A DNA stretch of 64,000 bases from Herpetosiphon gulosus (GTDB taxonomy: Bacteria > Chloroflexota > Chloroflexia > Chloroflexales > Herpetosiphonaceae), in assembly GCF_039545135.1 (NCBI RefSeq), contig NZ_BAABRU010000005.1, positions 346,004-410,003 of the forward strand, given 5' to 3'. The notes below the pieces were generated by a model. It was given only the letters and a program-made list of their open reading frames with translations. It had not been told where the DNA came from and searched no databases. The translations under genes and the position numbers were made by a program. Numbering within the stretch: position 1 is the stretch's first letter; each line of letters opens with the position of its first letter. Positions 29,591 through 43,500 of the stretch are shown one piece after another.

Positions 29591-29775
29591 ATTCAAATAA
29601 CCAAAATCCTCGGAAGGGGATTAAAACCAACACCCGCCCCGCCTGCTTCGCAAAAGCCAAAGGCATTCAAATAACCAAAATCCTCGGAAGGGGATTAAAA
29701 CCCAACACGTTTGCCGCAATTGACGGCTATCGGTTAGCATTCAAATAACCAAAATCCTCGGAAGGGGATTAAAAC

Positions 29776-29814
29776 GTATTGGCCATGCCCTGAATGGTCG
29801 GGGCATGGCTTCTG
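29776..29814 (+). other. Spacer with 9-bp inverted repeat
   Basis: GCCATGCCC (29782-29790) and GGGCATGGC (29801-29809) are perfect reverse complements with a ten-base loop. Only three units from the other long-hairpin spacer. Confidence 0.75.
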
Positions 29815-32800
29815 GATTCAAATAACCAAAATCCTCGGAAGGGGATTAAAACGTAGATCCCCTTTACAGCGCTCCGCAAATTGTCGTCTTTATTCAAATA
29901 ACCAAAATCCTCGGAAGGGGATTAAAACCATTAATGAGTTCGCGCCAATGACGGTCGAGCAGCAGAATGTATTCAAATAACCAAAATCCTCGGAAGGGGA
30001 TTAAAACCGAGCTGCTCTCTTTTTCAGTCGTGAGATACGCATTCATTCAAATAACCAAAATCCTCGGAAGGGGATTAAAACAGTTGAAGTCGGGCATCTC
30101 GCTGGTCAAGTCTTCTGGGTCATTCAAATAACCAAAATCCTCGGAAGGGGATTAAAACGGACTGATATGTGGTCAGTAAGCGGCGGTAGTGTATTCAAAT
30201 AACCAAAATCCTCGGAAGGGGATTAAAACCTTTCATAGGATTTTGACCCTTCTGCTGGCATCAGCCATTCAAATAACCAAAATCCTCGGAAGGGGATTAA
30301 AACTAACCCGTAAAATCCACACAATGCGTAGAACACTGCATTCAAATAACCAAAATCCTCGGAAGGGGATTAAAACTTGAACGATGTCATTTATATCGTG
30401 GCAACCATTACCTTATTCGATTCAAATAACCAAAATCCTCGGAAGGGGATTAAAACGCTGCCAGTAACCGTGCCAAGTTCAACCGACTTTTTGTATTCAA
30501 ATAACCAAAATCCTCGGAAGGGGATTAAAACGGCCAGATCTCATAGGGAGCGTGCTCGTTGTAGTCTTTATTCAAATAACCAAAATCCTCGGAAGGGGAT
30601 TAAAACCTGCGTCACTGGTTGTCACAGCCGCTAGGCGTTCAACGCTGCGCTCAGGAATATCATTCAAATAACCAAAATCCTCGGAAGGGGATTAAAACCG
30701 ATTAAAAAGCACAACAAAGCGTTCACTCATTAGATTCAAATAACCAAAATCCTCGGAAGGGGATTAAAACAAATACGGCGGGGCTATTTGGGCCTACGGT
30801 TTCAATCTATTCAAATAACCAAAATCCTCGGAAGGGGATTAAAACCACATCAGCCGCAACCCGTGCGGAGACCTCTTGGTTATTCAAATAACCAAAATCC
30901 TCGGAAGGGGATTAAAACCTTGCTTTGCGCGGGATCACGCAATACCCGAAAGAATTCAAATAACCAAAATCCTCGGAAGGGGATTAAAACCAGCTTTGGT
31001 AGGCTTGGCTCCGTCGAGCACGGATTGTATTCAAATAACCAAAATCCTCGGAAGGGGATTAAAACAATTTCACGAGTGAGCGCCTCTTGCTCACTTTCTT
31101 GAGTCATTCAAATAACCAAAATCCTCGGAAGGGGATTAAAACCTGATAGTATGATGCGCTTGTGCCATGGCGACCCCGATGCATTCAAATAACCAAAATC
31201 CTCGGAAGGGGATTAAAACATTTTTGCCTTCGACGGTGACTTGGATATTCATGCTTTATTCAAATAACCAAAATCCTCGGAAGGGGATTAAAACTGCAAC
31301 TTGCGTAGGATACATCAAGTATCCGCGTCCTTCATTCAAATAACCAAAATCCTCGGAAGGGGATTAAAACCGATGCGCTCAGCTGAAGGGCTGATGCAGA
31401 ACTACATCAATTCAAATAACCAAAATCCTCGGAAGGGGATTAAAACTTTGAAGACCTTGGCGAGATTTACTATTGGGAACACGAAAATTCAAATAACCAA
31501 AATCCTCGGAAGGGGATTAAAACAGACTCGCACGGTAGCTTTTTTGACCTTGAGTTTCACGATTCAAATAACCAAAATCCTCGGAAGGGGATTAAAACCC
31601 GATACTTTCTGAATCGTCCGAGCGACGGCACGACCTGCATTCAAATAACCAAAATCCTCGGAAGGGGATTAAAACGCAGAGCGGGTTGATTCACTTTTGA
31701 GCAAGTCACTTTGCATTCAAATAACCAAAATCCTCGGAAGGGGATTAAAACTCTTCTTCCCACCAGCTGTCTTCAGAGTGTTCAATTGAAGATTCAAATA
31801 ACCAAAATCCTCGGAAGGGGATTAAAACCCAGTTAGGCCTGACCCAAGACCAAGCCAAAGATTTGAATTCAAATAACCAAAATCCTCGGAAGGGGATTAA
31901 AACTGCATCGCCCTAACTCCTAACAAATGTTTCCTGTTGATGATTCAAATAACCAAAATCCTCGGAAGGGGATTAAAACCGCTTCAAGCGCATAGCCGAA
32001 GCGCACGCCTGTAGCTTTATTCAAATAACCAAAATCCTCGGAAGGGGATTAAAACGGCGACGGCGCGGGGCCAGAAGTATTCACGGCTATCGCTATTCAA
32101 ATAACCAAAATCCTCGGAAGGGGATTAAAACACCATTTCTTCCATGACTTGGGCTGCTGGTGAATCTTCTATTCAAATAACCAAAATCCTCGGAAGGGGA
32201 TTAAAACAGAATACTGTGCCCTCGCCCGTAATGACTTGCATGCATTCAAATAACCAAAATCCTCGGAAGGGGATTAAAACGAATATACAGCGCCTATCAC
32301 CACGATGGGCGCTGCTGTTGATTCAAATAACCAAAATCCTCGGAAGGGGATTAAAACCGCCAAACAAGCCCAGCTGAGCACGACATGGTATTTGAATTCA
32401 AATAACCAAAATCCTCGGAAGGGGATTAAAACGTTGGCGAAACCACCAGCGTGTTAGCTGGTAGTAATAAAATTCAAATAACCAAAATCCTCGGAAGGGG
32501 ATTAAAACTTAGGTTATCGGCAGCTACGCCTAGCGTTCGTTGCAACTTAATTCAAATAACCAAAATCCTCGGAAGGGGATTAAAACAACGTAAATCAGTA
32601 GAACCAATCTGGAGAGCCTGACCATTCAAATAACCAAAATCCTCGGAAGGGGATTAAAACAAGTATACAGGAGTGTACCATGAACAAACTGTACTATATG
32701 CATTCAAATAACCAAAATCCTCGGAAGGGGATTAAAACAGTCTCTTCGCGGAGTGCACGACTGAAATCGTTGTATTCAAATAACCAAAATCCTCGGAAGG

Positions 32801-33485
32801 GGATTAAAACGCGGAAGTTCAAAATTACCGCGATCAAAGGCGTGCTTGGATTCAAATAACCAAAATCCTCGGAAGGGGATTAAAACCAACAAACGGTCAC
32901 GCTCACGCCATGACCATGGGACATCCATTCAAATAACCAAAATCCTCGGAAGGGGATTAAAACGGTCATCCAAACCCTGCGAGCGGCCTAATTCCTGCTC
33001 ATTCAAATAACCAAAATCCTCGGAAGGGGATTAAAACTCCCTGACCGCAGCAGGCTGTCTAGCAACCATCAGCGATTCAAATAACCAAAATCCTCGGAAG
33101 GGGATTAAAACTTTTCAATGCGTGCTGAGGATGATGGCACGCTTGAAGAGCGTATTCAAATAACCAAAATCCTCGGAAGGGGATTAAAACACTCAAGGCC
33201 AATAGCTTTTGCCAAGGCTTCATAGATTCAAATAACCAAAATCCTCGGAAGGGGATTAAAACTAATCACCCAAATGGATGTGTTGATCAGCCGAGCGACA
33301 TTCAAATAACCAAAATCCTCGGAAGGGGATTAAAACAAATGCTGCTTATTATAAACATGGTCGAAAAATATCAATTCAAATAACCAAAATCCTCGGAAGG
33401 GGATTAAAACGGTACATATCGCGAATCGCATCAACGACGGTTTGCGCGATTCAAATAACCAAAATCCTCGGAAGGGGATTAAAAC

Positions 33486-33524
33486 GCCTGCGGGGGAATC
33501 TTTGCGGACTTAGTATTCTTTTCG
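33486..33524 (+). other. Spacer overlapping a distant spacer by 15 bases
   Basis: Its last 15 bases, TTAGTATTCTTTTCG (33510-33524), are the first 15 bases of the spacer starting at 54249. The two look like overlapping protospacers from one target. Confidence 0.7.
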
Positions 33525-36500
33525 ATTCAAATAACCAAAATCCTCGGAAGGGGATTAAAACCTTCACTTCCACAAAACGGGCATGGCTTGAGTTTCATAC
33601 ATTCAAATAACCAAAATCCTCGGAAGGGGATTAAAACCCAAGATACATGTGGGCCATGAACGTAAAGGCCCACGATTCAAATAACCAAAATCCTCGGAAG
33701 GGGATTAAAACAATTATTGGCGAATGTGAGCGCACGGTGTTTAGCCGCATGATTCAAATAACCAAAATCCTCGGAAGGGGATTAAAACTCCTCCATCACC
33801 ATCTGCCGTTGGTCGTCGTTGAGATTCTATTCAAATAACCAAAATCCTCGGAAGGGGATTAAAACTCCATCGCATCTCCTTTATACTTGCCAGTGGTCTA
33901 TCTATTCAAATAACCAAAATCCTCGGAAGGGGATTAAAACATTCTGCGCAACCCTGCCTATAAGGGGGTGGTCACTATCATTCAAATAACCAAAATCCTC
34001 GGAAGGGGATTAAAACTGAGAGGTCATCGTATTTGGCGGTATCAGCGAATTGCGATTGAATTCAAATAACCAAAATCCTCGGAAGGGGATTAAAACTTAC
34101 GCTGAAGCCCCAGCGGTTGATTCCGACTTCTTCTATTCAAATAACCAAAATCCTCGGAAGGGGATTAAAACGCGGGAAGCCGACGTGGTGGTCGAAAAAG
34201 AAACGTGGAAATTCAAATAACCAAAATCCTCGGAAGGGGATTAAAACACACAGCAGCGCCAGAATCAGTTTGCACCGGAATGATTCAAATAACCAAAATC
34301 CTCGGAAGGGGATTAAAACTGAATTAGCCGAGTGGGATACAGCGGTCTTAGCTGATTTATTCAAATAACCAAAATCCTCGGAAGGGGATTAAAACACTAT
34401 CCGTAACCTTCTCCTCATTGCTCCTTTGCTAATTATTCAAATAACCAAAATCCTCGGAAGGGGATTAAAACGCAAGTATTCGATCCATCTAGGCCGTCAC
34501 TTCCTGAATATATTCAAATAACCAAAATCCTCGGAAGGGGATTAAAACGGATAATCCGTTTCTCTTCAAAAATATCATAGGGATTCAAATAACCAAAATC
34601 CTCGGAAGGGGATTAAAACTCAATGAGTGCCGTTGGCTCCATAGCAAAAAGATCCTAGTATTCAAATAACCAAAATCCTCGGAAGGGGATTAAAACTGTT
34701 TGTACTCCTATTTGCTAATTCAATGAACGTAGTATAATTCAAATAACCAAAATCCTCGGAAGGGGATTAAAACTTTCAACCTCACGATTGAACATGAGCG
34801 CCTTCATGATTCATTCAAATAACCAAAATCCTCGGAAGGGGATTAAAACTCGCCATGATGATCACGTGGTTAGGTTATGCAAGGTGTGATTCAAATAACC
34901 AAAATCCTCGGAAGGGGATTAAAACCGAGAGAACGGCAAAGAGGAAGGTCAATGCGGTCATGGGATTCAAATAACCAAAATCCTCGGAAGGGGATTAAAA
35001 CACACACACAAAGCAATTGAAGCGATGGCGGTCGCCATTCAAATAACCAAAATCCTCGGAAGGGGATTAAAACATAGCCAACTTGCCCAGGGTAGGCGGT
35101 TGGGTAGTTGAAATTCAAATAACCAAAATCCTCGGAAGGGGATTAAAACTTTGGCTGACAAGAAATATATCAAACGAATCAAGGGTTGGTTTATTCAAAT
35201 AACCAAAATCCTCGGAAGGGGATTAAAACCAACCAACGCTAACGGGCCAACGGTCGTCACGGTTGGATTCAAATAACCAAAATCCTCGGAAGGGGATTAA
35301 AACCGGCGTTTCCAGCACGTTGGCCCAGCGATGGCCGTGGGCGATTCAAATAACCAAAATCCTCGGAAGGGGATTAAAACGAATCAAGTCACCATCTACC
35401 CTCATGCGTGACTTCATTGGATTCAAATAACCAAAATCCTCGGAAGGGGATTAAAACTACCTATAACGATGTGTTGCGTGAATACCCCGCAAATTCAAAT
35501 AACCAAAATCCTCGGAAGGGGATTAAAACGCCATGGTGCTCCGTCATCAGGACGAGCCGCCGATAAAATTCAAATAACCAAAATCCTCGGAAGGGGATTA
35601 AAACTCACGATAGCCTCAAATACATCATCATTACAATCATAGATTCAAATAACCAAAATCCTCGGAAGGGGATTAAAACCGAAGAACACGCCGTTCCTGA
35701 GCGTTGAGGCCAGATCGATTCAAATAACCAAAATCCTCGGAAGGGGATTAAAACGTAAGGTCAATTTGCCAATGCGAAGTGCATCTGAATTCAAATAACC
35801 AAAATCCTCGGAAGGGGATTAAAACAACAGCCAAGCGGCGCATCTTGCAGAGATTCAATTAACATTCAAATAACCAAAATCCTCGGAAGGGGATTAAAAC
35901 TCATATTCATTAGCCCCGCTCCTTTCTGCGTTCATAGCGATTCAAATAACCAAAATCCTCGGAAGGGGATTAAAACAGCACCAGCTGGGGCGATTTGTGT
36001 GGGGGATTGGTCAATTCAAATAACCAAAATCCTCGGAAGGGGATTAAAACATCCCCTGAGGGCGGCTAATCGAAATAATCGCACTTTATTCAAATAACCA
36101 AAATCCTCGGAAGGGGATTAAAACAAATTCTGCAATCTTGGGATCAGCTTTTACTTTGACGATTCAAATAACCAAAATCCTCGGAAGGGGATTAAAACAT
36201 TCGTTCATAACTGGACTCCTTCTAGCGCGAATACCAATTCAAATAACCAAAATCCTCGGAAGGGGATTAAAACGAACCCCTGTAAGCGGATTTGGAGACC
36301 GCTGTCTTGCCGATTCAAATAACCAAAATCCTCGGAAGGGGATTAAAACATTGATTGCAGCGGCGATCAGGCCTTTGGTCTTTTTGGTTCATTCAAATAA
36401 CCAAAATCCTCGGAAGGGGATTAAAACGGTAGGCGTAGATGCTGGATTCGCGGCGCTTGAAAAAAATATTCAAATAACCAAAATCCTCGGAAGGGGATTA

Positions 36501-37485
36501 AAACTCATATGAACGCTGAACAAACTTCGCATCGGTTACAATTCAAATAACCAAAATCCTCGGAAGGGGATTAAAACTGTTCTTCCAGCGGTCGTGATTG
36601 ATTCGCGTGGGTTCATTATTCAAATAACCAAAATCCTCGGAAGGGGATTAAAACCTGAAGGGCCACTGGGCAAAGTCGTTGGGTTCGTGACGAATATATT
36701 CAAATAACCAAAATCCTCGGAAGGGGATTAAAACATTGTCCACCGCCCAAGCCTCGCGGTCGCTCAACTCCATTCAAATAACCAAAATCCTCGGAAGGGG
36801 ATTAAAACCGATTGGAACTGCTATTGCCCCAAGTGTCTCTTTGTGCATTCAAATAACCAAAATCCTCGGAAGGGGATTAAAACGGCTATGATGACCTGTA
36901 AAGCACCTGAAAACATCAAGGATTCAAATAACCAAAATCCTCGGAAGGGGATTAAAACACCAGACCGAGCACTGGGAATTGGATGAACATGTGTTTATTC
37001 AAATAACCAAAATCCTCGGAAGGGGATTAAAACGCCAGCTTAAAACCTGCTCAGCCTGTGACTCGTCCATCCATTCAAATAACCAAAATCCTCGGAAGGG
37101 GATTAAAACAGCAAAGGTATGCGCGTTGTCGAGACATTCTTGGTTAGATTCAAATAACCAAAATCCTCGGAAGGGGATTAAAACTCAATTTCTGCGCTTA
37201 AGTATACGCGATAGCTATTTTTATTCAAATAACCAAAATCCTCGGAAGGGGATTAAAACTCTGCGGTCAAAAGTGATTCCATAGCTGGCTCCTTTATAGA
37301 TTCAAATAACCAAAATCCTCGGAAGGGGATTAAAACCGTTTGAGCGGTATCGCGAGTGTGTGGATACGGCTGCGATTCAAATAACCAAAATCCTCGGAAG
37401 GGGATTAAAACTCTCTTGAATGTGCGTTGCTCCTAGCCATTCGTCAATATTCAAATAACCAAAATCCTCGGAAGGGGATTAAAAC

Positions 37486-37527
37486 CGTGCGAGATACGTC
37501 AACCAATGAAGCTGCCTATTTTGTGAA
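37486..37527 (+). other. Spacer nearly matching a distal spacer
   Basis: Bases 37486-37512 match 63138-63164 in 26 of 27 positions (GATACGTCAACC here, GATACATCAACC there). Same strand, shifted windows. Confidence 0.85.
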
Positions 37528-40500
37528 ATTCAAATAACCAAAATCCTCGGAAGGGGATTAAAACGAACTAAGTATTCTCTATTGCTTGTCGTGTAAGCAT
37601 ATTCAAATAACCAAAATCCTCGGAAGGGGATTAAAACACATCAAGAGCCGATGGCATATCGTTATTGATTTGTAAACATTCAAATAACCAAAATCCTCGG
37701 AAGGGGATTAAAACTGAACAAAGTCGGCGACCGCGTTCGCCAAGATTTTGATTCAAATAACCAAAATCCTCGGAAGGGGATTAAAACAGAAGTCAATATT
37801 AATGGGGCTTGGCAGAGCTTGTAATTCAAATAACCAAAATCCTCGGAAGGGGATTAAAACCAACCTTCTTTGCAACTTGTGCTATTGAGAGCCATTCATT
37901 CAAATAACCAAAATCCTCGGAAGGGGATTAAAACGTTGGGCTTGCGAATGTACCAGTGCCTTGGTAAATACATTCAAATAACCAAAATCCTCGGAAGGGG
38001 ATTAAAACTTGATTGCTATGCCATGTATTCTAGCAGAAAAAAAATAGCATTCAAATAACCAAAATCCTCGGAAGGGGATTAAAACGCCAACATCCACATT
38101 GACGGCGTTGCTGTTTGAATTCAAATAACCAAAATCCTCGGAAGGGGATTAAAACACTCGCGGCACGTTGGCGCTACCCGCTGCGAAGGGTAGATTCAAA
38201 TAACCAAAATCCTCGGAAGGGGATTAAAACACAACGTTATAGGGCTATCCTGTAAAAGGTTTATTTGCATTCAAATAACCAAAATCCTCGGAAGGGGATT
38301 AAAACGCTTTGGCGGCGTTGCTACCCCGACGAGGGGCAGTCTTTATTCAAATAACCAAAATCCTCGGAAGGGGATTAAAACTACGAGGTTTAACCGTAAA
38401 ACCCATAAGGGTTTGATTTATTCAAATAACCAAAATCCTCGGAAGGGGATTAAAACGTATACCCCAAGGATGTGCCGAGCATGCTTGCGGGTTAAATTCA
38501 AATAACCAAAATCCTCGGAAGGGGATTAAAACCAGTCAAAATCGATCAAGAATCCATCATATTCGACGTACATTCAAATAACCAAAATCCTCGGAAGGGG
38601 ATTAAAACGATAACTCTACGCTAACCCCATCTCCATTTGTTTGGGATTCAAATAACCAAAATCCTCGGAAGGGGATTAAAACGAAACATTAGCAAGATTG
38701 CATCTTAATACAGATTATTCAATTCAAATAACCAAAATCCTCGGAAGGGGATTAAAACAGATCAACTGTACTATTATCACGGCGAATTAGACATTCAAAT
38801 AACCAAAATCCTCGGAAGGGGATTAAAACCGTTACAAGCTTTGCTACACCGTTCCGACAATCCCACAATTCAAATAACCAAAATCCTCGGAAGGGGATTA
38901 AAACTAAACCGACCTGAGCGATCTTGATTTAATTCGCAGTATATTCAAATAACCAAAATCCTCGGAAGGGGATTAAAACAAACAAGGCCATGGCGATAAA
39001 GGCGTTTTGAAGTGGACAATTCAAATAACCAAAATCCTCGGAAGGGGATTAAAACGCACTGAATATTCCACCATCAACATTAACTCCAGAACAGATTCAA
39101 ATAACCAAAATCCTCGGAAGGGGATTAAAACTCAGGTAGTAGCCAACGTTTCCCGCCAGCCCATTTTAGATTCAAATAACCAAAATCCTCGGAAGGGGAT
39201 TAAAACTATTCCAACTAAGGTCAAGATATTTAACCTCAATCTTGTATTCAAATAACCAAAATCCTCGGAAGGGGATTAAAACCATCAAAAGATTTTCTGG
39301 TGTTCGCTCCATCATGGTTAGAATTCAAATAACCAAAATCCTCGGAAGGGGATTAAAACCGACCGTCTCTGCTTTATACTTCGATGCCCATTCGTTATAT
39401 TCAAATAACCAAAATCCTCGGAAGGGGATTAAAACGCTACATTTAGGCTACTATTGGGATAATAAAAATCGATTCAAATAACCAAAATCCTCGGAAGGGG
39501 ATTAAAACGAGAAAACCATTTCATGAAGTGTTAGCCCTAATTGCATTCAAATAACCAAAATCCTCGGAAGGGGATTAAAACCCTGATTCATTGATTGTTG
39601 TGGTAACAGCTTTGCCATTCAAATAACCAAAATCCTCGGAAGGGGATTAAAACGGCTTTGCCAGCTTCGCGTGCTGCCCGTAATTGCGAATAAATTCAAA
39701 TAACCAAAATCCTCGGAAGGGGATTAAAACGAATAACGCAGTATCCACCATGCGGCCTAAGAAAACCATTCAAATAACCAAAATCCTCGGAAGGGGATTA
39801 AAACCGCTTAACTGTTGAGTGGAGCCAGAAATACGGATTGGATTCAAATAACCAAAATCCTCGGAAGGGGATTAAAACTATAATCCTGCGAAGTTTACCC
39901 GTGCATACCGCGAAAATTCAAATAACCAAAATCCTCGGAAGGGGATTAAAACCAAATAGCAAGCTTGCTGTTGATTGATCAAGTTGATTAAAATTCAAAT
40001 AACCAAAATCCTCGGAAGGGGATTAAAACCTTAGAAATATTCAAGTTGGAAGTCCAATCAATCTAGATTCAAATAACCAAAATCCTCGGAAGGGGATTAA
40101 AACTTACAGCCCAACGCGACTAGCCGTATTCGCCTCTACCACATTCAAATAACCAAAATCCTCGGAAGGGGATTAAAACGTTCAAATGCGCGGTCGATAG
40201 CGCCGTGCTTGACGTGGCATTCAAATAACCAAAATCCTCGGAAGGGGATTAAAACTTAGACAAGCTTGATATGCCTTGTTATCGACTGACGATTCAAATA
40301 ACCAAAATCCTCGGAAGGGGATTAAAACTGAATACCGCGAATCAGCCTGTGAAAATTACGCGCTGGATTCAAATAACCAAAATCCTCGGAAGGGGATTAA
40401 AACGTAATCGCGTGCCGCTTGCGTTTTGTACATTTGCATTCAAATAACCAAAATCCTCGGAAGGGGATTAAAACTTCATATCTTGAAAATATTCTGGAGA

Positions 40501-43500
40501 GTCCATTCGTAAATCATTCAAATAACCAAAATCCTCGGAAGGGGATTAAAACTTTTGGCATAATAAAAACCCCGTATACGATAGATTATATTCAAATAAC
40601 CAAAATCCTCGGAAGGGGATTAAAACTCGAATCACTACCGCCGCCACCGCCGCCTTTCTTAGTTGGGTATTCAAATAACCAAAATCCTCGGAAGGGGATT
40701 AAAACATAATGAAATACATCATCATCCTTGCAGGTATTCATATTCAAATAACCAAAATCCTCGGAAGGGGATTAAAACCCATACGACCAGCCTCGGCGAT
40801 GGCTGCATCAAGATCAATTCAAATAACCAAAATCCTCGGAAGGGGATTAAAACAGTATCTAATTCCAACTCTGACAAGCCGATCTCTTTAATTCAAATAA
40901 CCAAAATCCTCGGAAGGGGATTAAAACGACATGTGGACGCGATCAACGTCCTCACCGCCCTCGTGGATTCAAATAACCAAAATCCTCGGAAGGGGATTAA
41001 AACACAAGGCGCTTCGCTCATGGCTGCTAATGCGGTTCATAAAGATTCAAATAACCAAAATCCTCGGAAGGGGATTAAAACGTCTATCAAGTTGTGGTAA
41101 CGGAACCACGCGAGATTATTATTCAAATAACCAAAATCCTCGGAAGGGGATTAAAACGCCTTGACGCGATCTTTTAAGCTCACTTTCTTTTGTGATTCAA
41201 ATAACCAAAATCCTCGGAAGGGGATTAAAACACGCCGTGCGTAACGCTTCAGCCGATACCGTTAATGACATTCAAATAACCAAAATCCTCGGAAGGGGAT
41301 TAAAACACACCATTTCAAATTCGCCTAATTCTTCAATGGTAAAAATTCAAATAACCAAAATCCTCGGAAGGGGATTAAAACTTTGCACGATTTAATACTT
41401 GAGTAAGCCTAATTAGCTATTCAAATAACCAAAATCCTCGGAAGGGGATTAAAACTCAATTTGCGAATCCAACACGGACAATTGGTCTTTGGTTAATTCA
41501 AATAACCAAAATCCTCGGAAGGGGATTAAAACGCGTACCGCGTGGTTACGGATCACGTCAAAAGGCATGATTCAAATAACCAAAATCCTCGGAAGGGGAT
41601 TAAAACCATTCCTGACCACAACCTCGATTGTCACCCCGCTCACATTCAAATAACCAAAATCCTCGGAAGGGGATTAAAACGCCAACCATTATCACCGTAG
41701 GTAAATTCCTTAACAGCAATTCAAATAACCAAAATCCTCGGAAGGGGATTAAAACGGGATAGGAGCGGTTCTCAACCGATTTATCCATAGATTCAAATAA
41801 CCAAAATCCTCGGAAGGGGATTAAAACTCGCAGAGCACTTCAAAGCCTGCACCTAAAGGAGCACAATTCAAATAACCAAAATCCTCGGAAGGGGATTAAA
41901 ACGATCTTAGGCTTGGCTCAGGCTTGCGTAGTGCATTCCATTCAAATAACCAAAATCCTCGGAAGGGGATTAAAACCCACATATACCCACACAAACCCAC
42001 ATGGGATTAGTCTAGCATTCAAATAACCAAAATCCTCGGAAGGGGATTAAAACTCGGTAATTGCCTCTTGGCGCTCGGTCTTATTCTCATCATTCAAATA
42101 ACCAAAATCCTCGGAAGGGGATTAAAACTAATTTGCTGCTCGGCCAACATAGTGGCTTTTTGGCGATTCAAATAACCAAAATCCTCGGAAGGGGATTAAA
42201 ACTCATGAGGGTTTGGAAGCGGCGAAGCAGCTTGCTTTTCAACATTCAAATAACCAAAATCCTCGGAAGGGGATTAAAACGTACAAAGCGTTGCCAGTCG
42301 GGGTATTGCCCGTCAATCAATTCAAATAACCAAAATCCTCGGAAGGGGATTAAAACAACCCATACGTAAAACTATCTTCATTATGGGTGTCGCAAAATTC
42401 AAATAACCAAAATCCTCGGAAGGGGATTAAAACCCATAGCGATTCTTGGCATTGGCGATCACGCTTTGGATTCAAATAACCAAAATCCTCGGAAGGGGAT
42501 TAAAACGCAAAACCGCACAGATGGGTTTGATTCCCGTTTGGCTCATTCAAATAACCAAAATCCTCGGAAGGGGATTAAAACAGGTGATCTTGCGACCCCC
42601 TGTCGCCGCCCACATCAGTTTATTCAAATAACCAAAATCCTCGGAAGGGGATTAAAACCGGAGAAGGTAATTGTTAAATCTGAATCAAGTGAACTATTCA
42701 AATAACCAAAATCCTCGGAAGGGGATTAAAACGTGAGCATGTCTAATGCCCATACAGGCATCTCAGCAGCATTCAAATAACCAAAATCCTCGGAAGGGGA
42801 TTAAAACAATCGGCTTTACGTTTACGGTTATACAGCGTTACATCAATTCAAATAACCAAAATCCTCGGAAGGGGATTAAAACTTCCGACTTGAATCTTTT
42901 CATACTTGCCAACATCCTGAAATTCAAATAACCAAAATCCTCGGAAGGGGATTAAAACATTTTCAATAACAATTAACTCGATAATCCCTTTACTTTATTC
43001 AAATAACCAAAATCCTCGGAAGGGGATTAAAACGCTGATAATGGAGCGAGGCCACCGCCTGACGTATTATCGTATTCAAATAACCAAAATCCTCGGAAGG
43101 GGATTAAAACCTAGCCACTTTCATACTCATCTGCGTTGGTAAAACAGGATTCAAATAACCAAAATCCTCGGAAGGGGATTAAAACTCTAATGTCAGCATT
43201 AATTAAGCAATGGGAAAGTGAAGAATTCAAATAACCAAAATCCTCGGAAGGGGATTAAAACGAATCCAAGCGGCTGAATTAGTCGTTAAGGTAAAAATTG
43301 ATTCAAATAACCAAAATCCTCGGAAGGGGATTAAAACCGAGCGTTGAAGCGTCAAGCGCGTAGTTAACCTCTTGTGCGCGATGCCATTCAAATAACCAAA
43401 ATCCTCGGAAGGGGATTAAAACTTTGCTCAATATTTTGAGCGCCAAAATCGGTATAACAAAATTCAAATAACCAAAATCCTCGGAAGGGGATTAAAACTC

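Noticed and set aside
34396..34434. Counted at first among gene-start spacers
   Set aside because: On the reverse strand the ATG is only two bases from AAAGGAG, too close to be a good start; kept only for its shared 13-base stretch.
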